A stretch of DNA of 64,000 nt from Gongronella butleri (lineage: Eukaryota; Mucoromycota; Mucoromycetes; Mucorales; Cunninghamellaceae): the NCBI GenBank assembly GCA_025201375.1, contig JAIWZP010000009.1, forward strand, positions 434,001 through 498,000. The letters are read 5' to 3'. Positions 1 to 11,968 of this stretch are shown in pieces. The notes under the pieces are model-generated. The model was not told where the DNA came from, made no database searches, and saw only the letters and a program-made list of their open reading frames with translations. Within the stretch, counting starts at the first letter, position 1. Every line of letters begins with the position of its first letter. A program made the position numbers and the translations under genes.

Positions 1-162
1 GCACACTTCCAATGCCCAATCAAACATTTCGGCTTCATTTTTATCGGCAATGGATGAGACAAAGGACGGCGTGCTGCTGAGATCGTAGATGCAAAATTCG
101 AATCTCTGTCGGATGAACCCAGTTTCACCAGCATACGACCAAAACTGTCTCAGAAAATCCAT
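1..162 (-). CDS. Open frame cut by the window edge, unrecognised
   Basis: An ATG at 162 on the minus strand opens a frame that runs 54 codons to the left edge without a stop. It begins MDFLRQFWSYAGETG and has a mixed, protein-like composition with several aromatic residues and no low complexity. I do not recognise a family. Tandem repeats lie just to its right, so it could be the start of a gene, the last exon of one, or part of a mobile element. No splice signals could be judged. It may be a chance frame. Confidence 0.2.
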   Translation of the reverse strand, partial: MDFLRQFWSYAGETGFIRQRFEFCIYDLSSTPSFVSSIADKNEAEMFDWALEVC

Positions 163-329
163 TTTCTAAAATCTGGCTTTATCCGCGCTTTCCTCGAGAA
201 CGGCTTGATCGACCCCCGATTTTTATTGCGGATTTGCTTCGAAAGAGGGGTCAATGCATCTGATGATATGACTCTTAGGTCACCAGTGTGTAGGTTGCCA
301 AACGGATTTTACATATCTGGCTTGGCCTG

Positions 330-900
330 AACCTCTCAAAGCGGAGGACCCTCCAGATGCATTTTGACATTACCCACTTTTTTTTTTCTAAATTTGAAAA
401 AACAACATTTCGTCATCAAAAACTCATTGCAGCGCAACAAAACTTTTACATGTAGTGGATGTTGCCCGTCTCTTCTCAGAAAAAAAATAAAAAACCAAAG
501 GTCAACCATGTGGTTTGCAGGGAAGCACGACATTGCTGAAAATTTGGCTGTGGCGCGTTTTTGTAAAAATCATTTCGTGGTAAAATCATGATTCGATCAT
601 CGTCAAACTTTGCCACTTGGCTATTTTAGCGTCTCTCTTTGAAGGAAAAATTAGAAAACCAGAGGTTGATCATGCCGTTTTCGAGGCATGCACCGCTTTC
701 ATGAATTATCACAAATTCAATAATGACGACCAACACAAATCATGATTCGATTGCTTCCCATCCTTTGCGCTCGGACAATTTCGCCGCGCCTTGTTCATCA
801 ACAACTTGCTAGACATTGAAAACCAGAGGTTGACAGGATGGTTGTGCAGATGAACTCGAAATCTCAACATTTTTACAAAAAATGTAAACACCACTCAAAC
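330..900. repeat. Degenerate tandem repeat, period about 155-164 bp
   Basis: The core ACCAGAGGTTGA, or a close variant, starts at 494, 658 and 822, exactly 164 bp apart each time. The motif ATCATGATTCGAT starts at 585 and recurs at 739. A weaker fourth unit may start near 342 (GCGGAGGACC). Units are diverged with small indels. A single related unit is at about 50160-50330, where GGTTCGATCACCG is followed by CCGGAGGTTGACCAGG. No coding is evident. Confidence 0.6.
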
Positions 901-1503
901 CATGGATATGATAGCAAAGAGAGAGAACAAAGGTGGAAAAATCGAGTCAGAAAAAAAAAGAATGCATCATACGTACAGGGTAAAAAGGGGCTACATGAGA
1001 AAAAGAGAGCGAAGCATTTAAATTCATATCTGTTATGATATGATATGATGCAGGCACTGTATGATAGATACAGCAGCCATCTGAGACTCGTTTCGGTGCA
1101 TTACAAGGTGCTGCATCCCTGCTTGGGCATCATTCGAGTGAGTGACATCTCTATTTTCACGTTTTTTTACCCCCCCCCCGCAAATTCAGGCATTTTGATA
1201 GGAAAAAAGGTAACTTTTTTTTATTGGGAAATGGGAGGAGAGGTGCAAAAAATAGTATGGGGGATGAAAAGAGGGAGGGATGAGCTGGCAGCAGCTAGCA
1301 GGAATGGGGGGGGACATGGGGTAAGAAAAAGTGTGTGGGACATGGGGAAAGGGCAAGTGTACTTCATGGGGGGTTGTGCTGTGTGGGAAAGGTGGGGGGG
1401 GAGAGGAAATGTTTAATTTGGGGAGGGGAAGAGAAAGGGAGGGGGGAGGAGGAGGGTGCAATAAAATAATAATAAAGAAACACGTAGAGAGATCATCTAG
1501 CCT
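901..1503. other. Noncoding, G-rich low complexity
   Basis: No gene seen. The stretch contains a TATGATATGATATGATGC run near 1034-1050, related to the TACTGTATCA-type motifs elsewhere, and a long G-rich, A-rich tract (1220-1460). The latter is probably the 3' flank of the minus-strand exportin gene that ends at 1504. Confidence 0.5.
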
Positions 1504-4500
1504 CTAGAACTGGTCAATGGGCAAGCCGGCCTCTGCAAAGTACTTTGGCAAGAACTCATTGGCGCGTTCCACGACACCAAGGGCTTGCTTGGCCTAGCGC
1601 GTAAAAAAAAAAAAAAAAAAAAAAAAAAACGGATTAGACTTTTTTTTTTGCTATTTTTTCTTTTAGAGGGCGTGCGAGGCTTACAATGTTGCGTCTTTCG
1701 ACGGGCATGGCCATCAATTGCTGGGCAAGGAAGACCTTAGCGGGCGGGAAGGCGGAAGTCGGGTCGTCGCGCAACGGTGCCGTGGTGCTCAGGCGCGAGA
1801 AGGTGTTTTGGTACATGCTGCTCTCCTCGTCGACCTCCAGACGGTCCAATTCGTCATCGTTGTCATTCTTAAAGTCGGGCGGCAGCTCCAGCTGGCTGAG
1901 CAGTGCGCTGAAAGTGCGCGGCCACACGGATTCCACGTACGACTGCGTCTGGAACAGCAGGTTGCTGGCCGTCAAGAGGCGCACCACACCGTACGAGCAA
2001 ATCTTGTACTCAATCGGGTCTCGCATCGAATTCAAATCGTTCAAAAGCACTGACTCCCACACCTGGCCAAACAAGCTAAGAAAAAAAAAAGACAAAAAGC
2101 GTCAGACCGTGCTGTGCCCGTTTTTTTGCGCAGCATCTTACCCAGGTTGCATGCTGTCCATGACTTGGATGAGTTCATCAGGCGAGCCCAGGCGCTCCAG
2201 CGTGAAGAATAAGCAGTACCAGAGCGTGACGTTGCGCGTGAACCGGTCAAACACCATTTTGCCGTCGCGACGCTTGCTCTGCAGACGACGGAGGATGCAA
2301 TTCACGAGCGCAGGCATGTAATTTTTCAAAATGTCCCTTCAAAAAGTAAAAAAAAAAAAAAAAATAGTGTCAGCCGACAAAAAAAAAAAAAAAAAAAGAA
2401 ATTTGTGCCGCAAGGTCATTTACAGAGGAACAGCCTTGATGACGGCGTTCATGAGCGTCATGCCATAGTGATCGTTCTGGCGCGAGACAATGAGCTTCTG
2501 CTGGAAGATGCCCAAGATGGTCTCCAGGCGGTTGGTCTCGAGAATGTTGGTAATGCCGCGCGTCAAGTACGCTTCGAGCAGGCGCACCAATGCAGGGATG
2601 TTGCCCTGTTCCCAAAAGCTGGGGTCCAGCACCAAATTGAGCAAACCGACATAATTGTCTGGCAAATGCGAGCCGGTGTGGTGCTCGAGCAGCTGCGCAA
2701 GCAATTGGAACGCGTACGGCACGAATTCTAAAAAAAAAAATGGATGTGTCAGGCCGCTTTCCTCTTGCTATCTCTTTTTTCCTCTGCCTACCTTGGACGC
2801 CTTGGGCAATAATGACCTCAAAAGGCCCAAACAAGAGTTTTTCAAATTCATTGGTCGCCTCACCAGAGACAGGGCACACGAACCTGAAGCGAAAAAAAGA
2901 GAGAAACGAGGAGTCAGGATTCGCCGAGACAATATTAAAAGTCGCGTTTTCTTACTTGATCAGGCCGCCAATGCTCTCAAACACAAAGTGGTTGAACTTG
3001 GGGTTGCTCGGGTTCTTGCTGATGATGGCCATGACATTGGTGAGCTTGCTCATGATGACAGTAACATAAGGGACCATGTCTTTGCGGCTGGTGACAATGA
3101 CGCGGAAGATGGCTAATGAACACGAGCGCGCGGGCGTGCAAAGATTCAAAGTCAGCGCGTCGCGTCGCGTCTTTTTTTTTTTTGTCTTAGGTCTTTTACC
3201 TTTCATAAGATAGTCATTCTCAGAGAGCTTCTCGGGGGTTTGGCCAACCTCGATCAAGGCAAACAGTTGCGTGAGCATGGGCTCGGCAAAGGGCTTGATG
3301 TCCTCAGGCGTGAAGAGCGGCAGCTTGCCCTGGCGCAGCACCAAGATGCGCTCGATCGCGATGGCGGCGTACGTGTGAACGACATAATCGCGCGACTGCA
3401 AATGCGTCACCAACAATGGGAAGACCGTCAGGAGCTGATCCTTGGTCAACTGGTTGCGGAAGGTATAGAGGTATTTGATCGCATCCACCTTGAGAATGGG
3501 CACGCCTTGGTTCACCTCGCTTTGAAGGTCGCCCAGGATATTGCTCGTGAAGAAATCGACAACATTGACGAGAGCATTGGTCCTTGTAACACCGTGCTAC
3601 GTGAAATAAAAAAGAGATCAGGGAACCTGCAGAGCACCTTGTGTTCCCGTTTTTTTTTGTGGGAAAATGGGGGGGGGAAAGGGAAATAAGCACATGGAGG
3701 CGCGTTCTTACCAGATTGGTGGCTCGCTGCGCAGAAATGGCCACCAACAAAAAGATGGCGGTGTCTTTGGCCTTCCATTCCGCTTGCGGATTCTTCTTGT
3801 ACGTCTGTTAAAAAAAAAAGGGAAAAAATGAGTTTCCAGGACATTGAAAGTGATTAGGCCACATACCTCCAGGTAGCTGTTGATGTATTGGGTAAAGATG
3901 GTGGTGACAGGGCCCTCGAAGCGCTCCATGAGACCGCGCACCAAGTCAGCCGCAGCACGACGACGCGTGTCCGAGTCTAAAACAAGAAATGGCGTCAAAT
4001 TGGCACGATTTGACGCGGTGTGCCTGTTTTCCCCTCCTTACCTGAGCCCTCAATGTCGCGTCGGATGTACTCGATGGGATTGTCCTCAAACAGCTCCTCG
4101 TCGCTGGCTGGAAAAAAGAAAGTGTGAAAATCGCCATTTGTTGACGAAACCCGTGATTTTTTTTCTTACTGCGCAGCGTGACATTGGGCAGCACGATGTT
4201 TTGGCAAATGTTGGTCATGGCCTCGGTGTTTGAGAACGTGGATGCCTGCGAATCCAGCTTGGCAGACGACGTCAACACGCTAATGGCCTTGCAAACGAGC
4301 TATTTTTGTTTTAAAAAATAAAAAGGTGTCAATTGGAGGTTCCCTTTATATTTTTTTTGTCTTACTCTGTCGTGCTTGGCCTCGGGCGACGCGTTGGTGA
4401 TGAGCTGGAAGATGGTCGGCAGAAATTCGCTGAGCTGCGGGAAATCCTCATAGTAGCGTTGCGCGTACAGCTCAATGACCTCGCAGATGCTGGTCTTGAT

Positions 4501-5088
4501 CTTCTCGAGCATGCCGGCCTCCTCGTCATCGTCCGTCGTCATCAACGGGTTGTCGTACACGAGGTATTTTTTGAACATACTGCTGAAAAACGGCAGATTG
4601 TCCTCGCAAAACTCGGGCAGATCCTGGCAGTTCAAATCATAGTAAATTTTGACGAGCAAAAGCATCGATTGCGAGAGCACAGCGAGTGCGGCAGCATTGT
4701 CTGCGTGGCGGTCGATCATCGAGTCCGTCACCTGAAGAAAAAAAGACGCGTCTGAATGAGCGCGTTTGTCCTATTTGCTTATTTTCACGCGACTTACCTG
4801 GAAGAGCACCAGATACTTGGGGCAAAAGCCATCGAGAACGTACTTGATTTCGGAGAACAGCTCGTCACACTTGAATTGGGAGCGCCACCTAGACACAAAA
4901 TGGCGAAACAGTGAGACTTGAGCCCACTTTACACGCATTCTTACTTTTTGAAGATCGAGTGAGCCGTGTGCAGGATCCCATTGTTGGTCTTGTAGTCCGA
5001 GTCGCTGAAGCGGTTGACCAATTCCTAAAAAAAAAAAAAAAAAAGTGGAAAGGCACGTGTGAGCGGCGGTCATGCTGACAACAAAATG

Positions 5089-5120
<32 letters not shown>

Positions 5121-5701
5121 GCGTGTCGCGCGTGACTTACAGGCAGCAGAGACTGCCAGCGGCTAGGAAAGTCCTCGGACGCGATGATGCTCAACGCGTC
5201 GCTCACTTGCAATTGCATGCGCTCGGGCACACTGATCATCAGCGACACAATGTTGCTCTTGATCATCTCACGGTCCGACTGGCTGATGCGGTCGCTCGCC
5301 TCATTATCCTAAAGAAAGAAAGAAAGAAAAAGAAAAAACGAGCGCGGCTGTGAGTCGTCTGTTGGCAACGTCTTTACGTGTTTTTTTTCGTACAGGCACC
5401 CAGTTGCGCTTGATATAATTCTTGAAAAAGACAGCACCCGTGAAACGCAGCGTGGGATCCACGGCATCGTCACCGATCAGCTGCACAAGTGCCTGAGGAA
5501 AGCCAGGCTGCATCTCCAGCTGCGACAAACTTTGCTCGGCTACGCAATAAACAAACAACGTGAAGAAAAAGAACAAGAAAAGAAGAAAAATGAGCCATGT
5601 TTGCCACTTTTGCGTCTTTTAGCGCGTTTACCGAGCTTGTTGGTCGACGGATCGAGTGTCTGACGAAGAAATTGTTGCAGGCTTTCGAACAAGGAGCTCA
5701 T
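1504..5701 (-). CDS. CSE1: CSE1/XPO2, importin-alpha re-exporter
   Basis: Nuclear export receptor of the importin-beta superfamily that returns importin-alpha to the cytoplasm with Ran-GTP. The ATG at 5701 opens MSSLFESLQQFLRQTLD, the N-terminal HEAT repeat. The next exon holds the family hallmark FTGAVFFKNYIKRNW, then EDFPSRWQSLLP, and later ELVNRF, WRSQFKCDELFSEIKYVLD and GFPF-free HEAT repeats to the C-terminal exon ending FAEAGLPIDQF with the stop at 1504-1506. I count about 17 exons separated by short introns with sense-strand GTAAG-type donors and T-rich acceptors. The homopolymers at 1602-1629, 2348-2364 and 5085-5119 are all intronic. Estimated length of roughly 950 residues matches the family. 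Its neighbour to the right is transcribed divergently. No disruption is seen. Confidence 0.95.
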
Positions 5702-6363
5702 GACAACCAGGGGAAGAACAAAGAAAAAAAAAGGGAGACAAAAACGAAGAATTGCCGACATTTTTATTTTTGGAGGGTGCGCGCCGCCCATTTTCTGCCA
5801 AATTGGGCATTTCCTAAAAGGTTGATTTTTTCCATTGGCTTCTACATACGTCACGTCCTGCTTGTCGCAGTACCCAGGACGCATGAATTGGCTTGCTGGT
5901 GGTCATGTTGTTGTCAGCAAAAAGTCCAATTGCTCTCTTAAAGCAATTGATTTTTTTTTGATGGTGGCAAGAACACCAAGACGCGGCCAGTCGTAGTAAC
6001 AAATGTCTTTGACAGCGGCCAAAGGTTGATGCAAGTGCGCTCGAGCGGTGGTGCCCACGATGCATCAAAAGCACTCTCTAAATCTCGGGGACAGACAACT
6101 TAATCTGCATGAAAAGCGCATGGTCAGGTGATCAACAGCAGCCTGCAAGGCTACAGCCATTACAATGCCAGGAGGCAATGGTGCCAAGCTGATGTGGCCT
6201 CCTTTTTTTCATTTTCCCCCGTGCTTCTGTGGTGTGTTGCGCGTGTCTTGGCCCAGAAAAAGTCAATAGGCTTGCGCACCTCCTTGCCGAATGGTCATTT
6301 TTTTTCTGTGCATCCTTGCTCTTCCTTTTTTTCTTTTTCTTTTTCATCCCTTCTTTATGTTTG
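5702..6363. other. Divergent promoter region between CSE1 and the GPCR
   Basis: This 662-bp region separates two divergent starts. It includes a T-rich tract (6203-6360). A possible alternative first exon of the GPCR begins at ATG 6291 and encodes a very hydrophobic run (VIFFLCILALPFFLFLF), but it is in the wrong frame for a direct fusion to the mapped exon. No clear TATA element was found. Confidence 0.4.
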
Positions 6364-9300
6364 ATGACCTCCGTCAGCTTATTTGGCCGGTCCATCGTCC
6401 AAGACGCAAATAGCACCATCAAACCCCTCGACAATGATACGTTTATCATCCGCCCGGCGTGGAATACGTCAGGGCTGACCGAGCTGCGTGTAAATCTCGA
6501 CAAAATGGCAAGAATTGGCGCACTCACGCTTCCATCTTGCTTTTTTTTTTTTTTTTGTGGCTAGTTTGGCATTTTGTTGCCCTTTTCCCAAACAGAAAGC
6601 AATGTGACGGCGCGTGTGGTGTGGGGGTATGTTGTGGATGTTGCCTTGGCCGCGCAAAACATGAGCTGATCTGATTTTTCTGTTTTGGATTTGATTTAGT
6701 GGCACATCCGCGGTCCGCATGGCCATCAACACGATTAATTCACAGCAAATGATCACAGGAGCGTACATTTCGCTGATTTTGCGCGACTCGTACCCAGATA
6801 CAAATGTCAGCAACCAGATTGCCGTGGCCAATGCTGTCTACGCATCCGTCACCTTGATGCAGCAGCAGATCATTGGCCTCATTGGTGACATCTCGAGCTC
6901 GTGGACGGGTCTCAGTGCAATCATCTCAACCGCATTGATGATGCCTCAATGCTCCTTCACGTCCAATGCCAGTAAAACGCGGTCCAAGCCACGCAATATG
7001 TCAAACCGCAGGCTCATATCTTTTTTTTTTCTTTTTTGTCATTAATAACCAGTGATGCTCTCCGACAAATCCATGTATAAATATTTCTTTCGAACGATAC
7101 CCACGCAAGTGATCTTTGCAGACGCCATGGTTTCCTTCATTGCATCGCAAGGTTGGGCCAAAATTGGTGTGATCTATGCGGACACCTCATTAGGACAACA
7201 ATGTAAGCAATGGGTACCAGGATGCAGCTGTGTTGTGGGTGCGCGCGCGTAGCATACACCCACTTTTGTGTGAAAAAATTAAGGAGGCGCATCTGCTGGG
7301 AAGCGCAACATGTGTGTTTTGATTGGTTGCTGAGCCTTTTTTTGCTATTTTAGTCTTTCAACGCGCGATTCTGCAGGCAGAGGCGCATGGGATGGACATT
7401 GTGCAGTCGCAGGCGTTTGATCCAAAGCTAGAGGACTTGACTTTTAGCATCAAAAACGTGACGGACAGCGCGGCACGCGTGATTCTCGTGGCGGCAACCG
7501 AGGTTGCTGTGGCGGAGATCGTGACGCGCGCCGCATTGGAGGGTTACATGAACAAGGAGTACACGTGGCTGCTGCTCGGCACGCCAGACCAAGTGCTGGA
7601 GGCGCGCATCGAGTTGCACAACGAGAATTCAACGGCAGGCCCGCCTTTGAGTCTCAATTCCACGTTCAATGGCCTCTTCATGTTTGATTATTGGTTCTCC
7701 CTCAACGGCTATGCCCCCTTTGATGACTTTGCAAGGCAATGGGCCGCACTCAACGTCTCATCGTATGTAAAAGTTTACAAATGGCGCGAAAATGATTTTT
7801 TGACTCGTTTCTTTCTCTTTCTCTCTCGCTGTTTTTTTGTACTTGCATGGCAATAGCTATCCCATGGCCGGCACGTCCAGTGTGTTCTCCAATGAAGGGT
7901 GGGTGCACATAGAGCGCGAATGAAATGGACAAATGGCTCAATTTTCGTTTCTTTCCTCTCCAAAGACTGGCGTATTCCTGCATGATGATGATGGCCAATG
8001 GCTACAAGCGCATGCTCGACGCGTCGCAAAACAGAACGGGAGCGCTATATTCGCTGACGGCGGGCGATAGACACGAGTATATGGTGCCGGATGCATTCAA
8101 CACGGGGTACATTGGCCCCAATGGCCCGATGACGTTGGATTCCAACGGCGACTTGTCCCAGGGGTTAGAAAACGACGAGACACACGCCATTGGCAAGCAA
8201 TTGACTCTATTTTTTTTTTTTTTTTGGGCGCCACGGTAGCAATTTCTTGATTTACAACATGCAGCACGGTCAAAACATCCAAGTTGGTCGCGGACTGAGC
8301 GGCGATCTGAAATTGACGCATCCACTCATGTTCTACGACGGGACTGCCACGGTAAGGACGCATCACCACGCGCGAAAACGCGAGACGGAAGGGCTTAATT
8401 GCCCCTTTTTATAGCCTCCGCCAGACACGCCTGTAAGTTTGGCCATGAATCCAAGCTATACATCCCCCGTGTCCCTTGCCATCTTGACCGTTTCGGCACT
8501 TGGTATCCTCTTTGCGCTCATTGCCTTCTGCATGGTCATCCTGTATCGCAAACACGAGGTGTTCAAGGCATCCAGGTAAAAAAAATAAGCGCCATCCCGG
8601 CGTGTTTCACGTGCTGATCTTGATTTTCAAATGCATCAGTCCCCTGTTCTGCTGTCTGGAACTCATCGGCTTTGTGTTGACCTACGTCTCGGTGATTGAG
8701 ATGCTTGATTTCCCAACTGTTTCAACATGCTATCTGCAGCCAATCACTTTTACATTGGGCTTTTTGCTTGTTCTGGGGTAAATCCATCCACCATCGCGTG
8801 GATGACACGTCAAATCTGATCTTTTTTTCATCATGGTTTATGCAGACCGCTAATAGCCAAGAATTATCGAATCTATCGGATTTTCAAAAACGTGTTTTTG
8901 ACGCGCAATGTGATTACAGATTGGCAATTGATCAAATTGACGAGCATGGTGGTGATTGTGGACATGATCTTGCTGATGGTCGGGCTGTGCTTGACGCGGC
9001 CGGAACCCATGCGGCGCAAAGTGCCCCCGGCCGCATATTATTGGGAGTGTGGCACCAATGGCAGCAGCGATCTCCGCTTCGCGTTTCTCATCATCTCGGG
9101 CGTGTACGGCGCCTTGCTACTACTCGTTGCCACGTATCTCGTGTACCAAACGCGGTTGGCAGGCAAGCATTACCATCGCTATAGCGAGTGCAGGCAAATG
9201 GGCCTCTGTGTCTAGTAAGATGAACCCAAAAAAGAAGGAATTGAGCTTTACAATTCTTTTTTTTTTTTTGCCGATAGCAACATCCTTTTCTCGGCGCTCG

Positions 9301-10219
9301 TGGGCTATTCAGGCCTTGTGAACCCGCTCGCCGGGTTTTCCACGCGGTTTTATATGGGCAGCATCTCAATTTTGTGGGCAACGACGTTTTCGCTGCTTGT
9401 GCTCTTTGTACCCAAGATGTACCTCTTTTACCGGCAGCAGCGGCGTGGCAAGCAGCCATCGACGGCGTCAACGACGGACCCGTCGCAAGACATCCAGCCA
9501 TCGTTCCTCAAACCAGCGGTGGAAGAGGACGAAGAGCACCAGGAGATGCATGATCTCATGATGGCATCTCATGATGCAAGACACCAGGCGGACGCCGTTG
9601 TTCAGGCGGCACTGGCCGACGCGTCGTCGCCATTGCACCTCATTCAAGAGGTAAGTTCTTCCCCCCCTTTCCCCCATTTCCTTTTTTTTTTATTATTTTT
9701 TGTGAGAATGTGGTGAACAATTCGCATTGGACAAAGCCAATTTGGCTGTGCGTGGACGGGGTCGCGTGTGTGAAAGGAGGCAACACGAAAAAAAGGGTGA
9801 TCAAGAGACATGGAAGCTTATTTTCTTGTTTTTACTTTTTTTTTTTTTTTTGTCAGGGCGAGTTGCCTGTGCGAAGGGTGCTACGATGGTTCCCATTTCT
9901 GGCAACGTGGCATATGCAGCGGATCATGGTGTTTCCCTGGCTGGGCTATGTGTCGCATTTCACGCAATGGTCGGCCAATGGCTCTGTGATGGCCTATTCC
10001 CACACGTCTGTCGTCATTGACCAGGATCTGTTCATGCTGCGCGTCCACGGGCGCGATTGGTTCGATCTGTACATCCAGGTCGCGTCCAAAGCCAATCTTT
10101 TTTATTGGCAGCAATGCTTTGACCTGCCCAACAAGCACGCCCATCGCGCTTCCGTGTTTGTGGAGCCGGAAAACGACGAAAATGATGCGGCGGCCGCGCC
10201 CGGCGCCGCGCACGACTGA
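6364..10219 (+). CDS. Class C (GABA-B/glutamate-like) G-protein-coupled receptor
   Basis: Thirteen exons join in frame to 924 residues: 6364-6489, 6565-6626, 6700-6971, 7053-7202, 7354-7762, 7857-7898, 7966-8163, 8240-8351, 8415-8575, 8640-8777, 8846-9214, 9278-9650, 9857-10219. Residues about 40-450 form a periplasmic-binding-protein-like ligand domain (FGILLPFSQTESNV, GGTSAVRMAINTIN, FFRTIPTQ, SQGWAKIGVIYADTS, NGDLSQGNFLIYNMQ). Seven membrane spans follow (about 470-730), with class C marks KASSPLFCCLELIG, GPLIAKNYRIYRIF and the last-helix motif FVPKMYLFY. A long Ala-rich cytoplasmic tail ends in a conserved-looking 120-residue segment that may be a beta-rich module. It probably senses a small extracellular ligand and signals through G proteins. 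The start is uncertain: ATG 6364 gives no signal peptide, so a 5' exon may be missing. Asn-glycosylation sites (NST, NTS) fit an outside N-terminus. Confidence 0.88.
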
Positions 10220-11342
10220 CTGACGCGTCCTTGTACGACGCACCCCCCGAAAAGAAATCACTGACCTCGCATTGTCCAATGGCTCGCTGTTTTGCGTTTC
10301 TTCTTTGTTTACACGCAAAATTCGTCTACGCCCATGTTGGCCCCCCCTTTTTTTTCTCTCATTGTTGTTCTTTTTTTCACATCACCAAACTCTCTTTCCA
10401 CCTGCATTTCCTTGTGTTCGATTTACTTTTGCCCCAATGCGGCCGCATTGTGTCGCCAAGCAATAAAAAAAAACATGTTTGCTACATTTCTTTCGTTTGC
10501 GTGACACACATGGCCATTGGGGGGTGTTTGGACACCCACAACATACAACACACAAAAGAGAACAGTGGCTCGCAGAAAAGACGCGTGGGCCCCCTTGGAC
10601 CATGAAAGAGAAGCAATGGAAAGCACGCGAAGCAATGGCCACTGCCGGAATTGACTCAAAAGAGGCAATCACAAGCTGATCATCACATCGCAGATGCTGC
10701 ACTGCCCCTCCATCTTGCAAGGAGAGGGGGTGTTCTCAATCTGCACAACTTAGAAAAAGTAGAGTGAGTGAAAAAAAAAAGGTGCAGTATAGCACAAATG
10801 GCGTCATCCGCATCCTTCTTGGGCCAGATGCAAAGCGAGCCTATTTCTCGCTTTCTCCAAAGAGCTCAGGTGCAAGTAACCTGTTTCGAAGGGAAAAGCA
10901 TGAGAATTTATTGGGATTTTTGTATATGTACAACAGGGCATGAAAAAAAAGAAAGAAAAAAAGCGATGAGACGATGAGAAAGGGGGCAGCATGACCCATT
11001 GAAAAAGGGGAAAAACATGATGGAAGGCGGACGGGAGCGAATGGCAGTGTGGACGAGAGAGAGAATGGGGGAGGAGAGCGTCAATTGACATAAAAATGAA
11101 GAAAAAAAAAAGAGAGAAAAGAATATGTACACCTAAAAGCTATAGACAGTGATGTGGGAAGGGGGGTAAACAAGGCGCGGGCGCCTAGAAAGCGAGGGGG
11201 AAAACGAGAGAATGGGGGGGGGGTCGAACCAAAGGAGTGTGAAGATGAACAGATGAACAGATGAAAAAGAAAGGATCGAGTTGTGGAGAGGTGAACCAAT
11301 GGATACGCCCATTGGGCGGCGTTCAGGCCGGTCCAAAAGGGA
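10220..11342. other. Convergent 3' flanks, no gene seen
   Basis: The GPCR and the Ecl1-like gene converge here. An AATAAA at 10462-10467 is a plausible polyadenylation signal for the GPCR. The rest is purine-rich and pyrimidine-rich low complexity (10920-11340). Open frames are short and biased. Confidence 0.5.
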
Positions 11343-11968
11343 TCAGATAAAGAAGGCACGCTGGAACGGAGGTTGTGGGTGAGGCTCAGCAGCCTGTTGG
11401 TGGAGCAATGGCTGGTGTTGTTGTTGTTGTTGTTGTTGTTGCAAAAGCGACGACTGTTGTTGCTGGCATTGAGCGCGAATGGAAGCTTGAGGAGGAGTGA
11501 CGGGGCGAGTGGATTTGTTGGTATCGATGTTCGAGTGCACGGGGTCGAGATGAAGGACATCTTCCGACAGGGACGAGCACATGAACGCATCAAGGTTAAA
11601 CGCGCTCGGCACCGGTGATAAATTGGGTGTTTGCGCAGCAAGCGAACTCATGGTGGACACGGACGACAGCGCCGGCGACAGCGTCAACATGGACGGCGTC
11701 AGCGATGTGCGTCTTGGGAAATCCTGCAATTCAGGGAACTCGTAGCCAAGCATAGGATGATGGCTGATTGCATCTTGGCGAAGACACTCTTCAGAGCAGT
11801 ATAACGAGTCCTAAAGACGAATTGAGAATAAAACAAGGATGCAAAAATATGAGCAAAAAACGCAAAAAAAATAAAATAAAAATAAAACACGGTGATGCCT
11901 TTTTTTTTACGTACCGAATAAGGTGAGATGGCCTTGTCGCAGGACGTGCACCATTGTAAGTCGCTCAT
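11343..11968 (-). CDS. Ecl1-like zinc-binding protein
   Basis: Two exons (11915-11968 and 11343-11810) encode 173 residues. The N-terminus MSDLQWCTSCDKAISPYS joins to DSLYCSEECLRQDAISHH. The CX2C...CX3C arrangement (Cys 7, 10, 23 and 27 or so) followed by basic and acidic residues matches the Ecl1 family of small fungal zinc proteins, whose fission-yeast members extend chronological life span and respond to zinc and nutrient limitation. The remainder is disordered, Ser/Pro/Thr-rich, with a polyglutamine run at 11410-11445 coded by CAA/CAG repeats. The intron (104 nt) splits the two Cys pairs. Family assignment rests on the zinc knuckle. The long Gln-rich tail suggests a transcriptional cofactor role, which is inference. 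Confidence 0.75.

Noticed and set aside
1186..1461. Pro/His/Ser-rich 91-codon frame on the minus strand
   Set aside because: It is the reading of a G-rich low-complexity tract in the 3' flank of CSE1.
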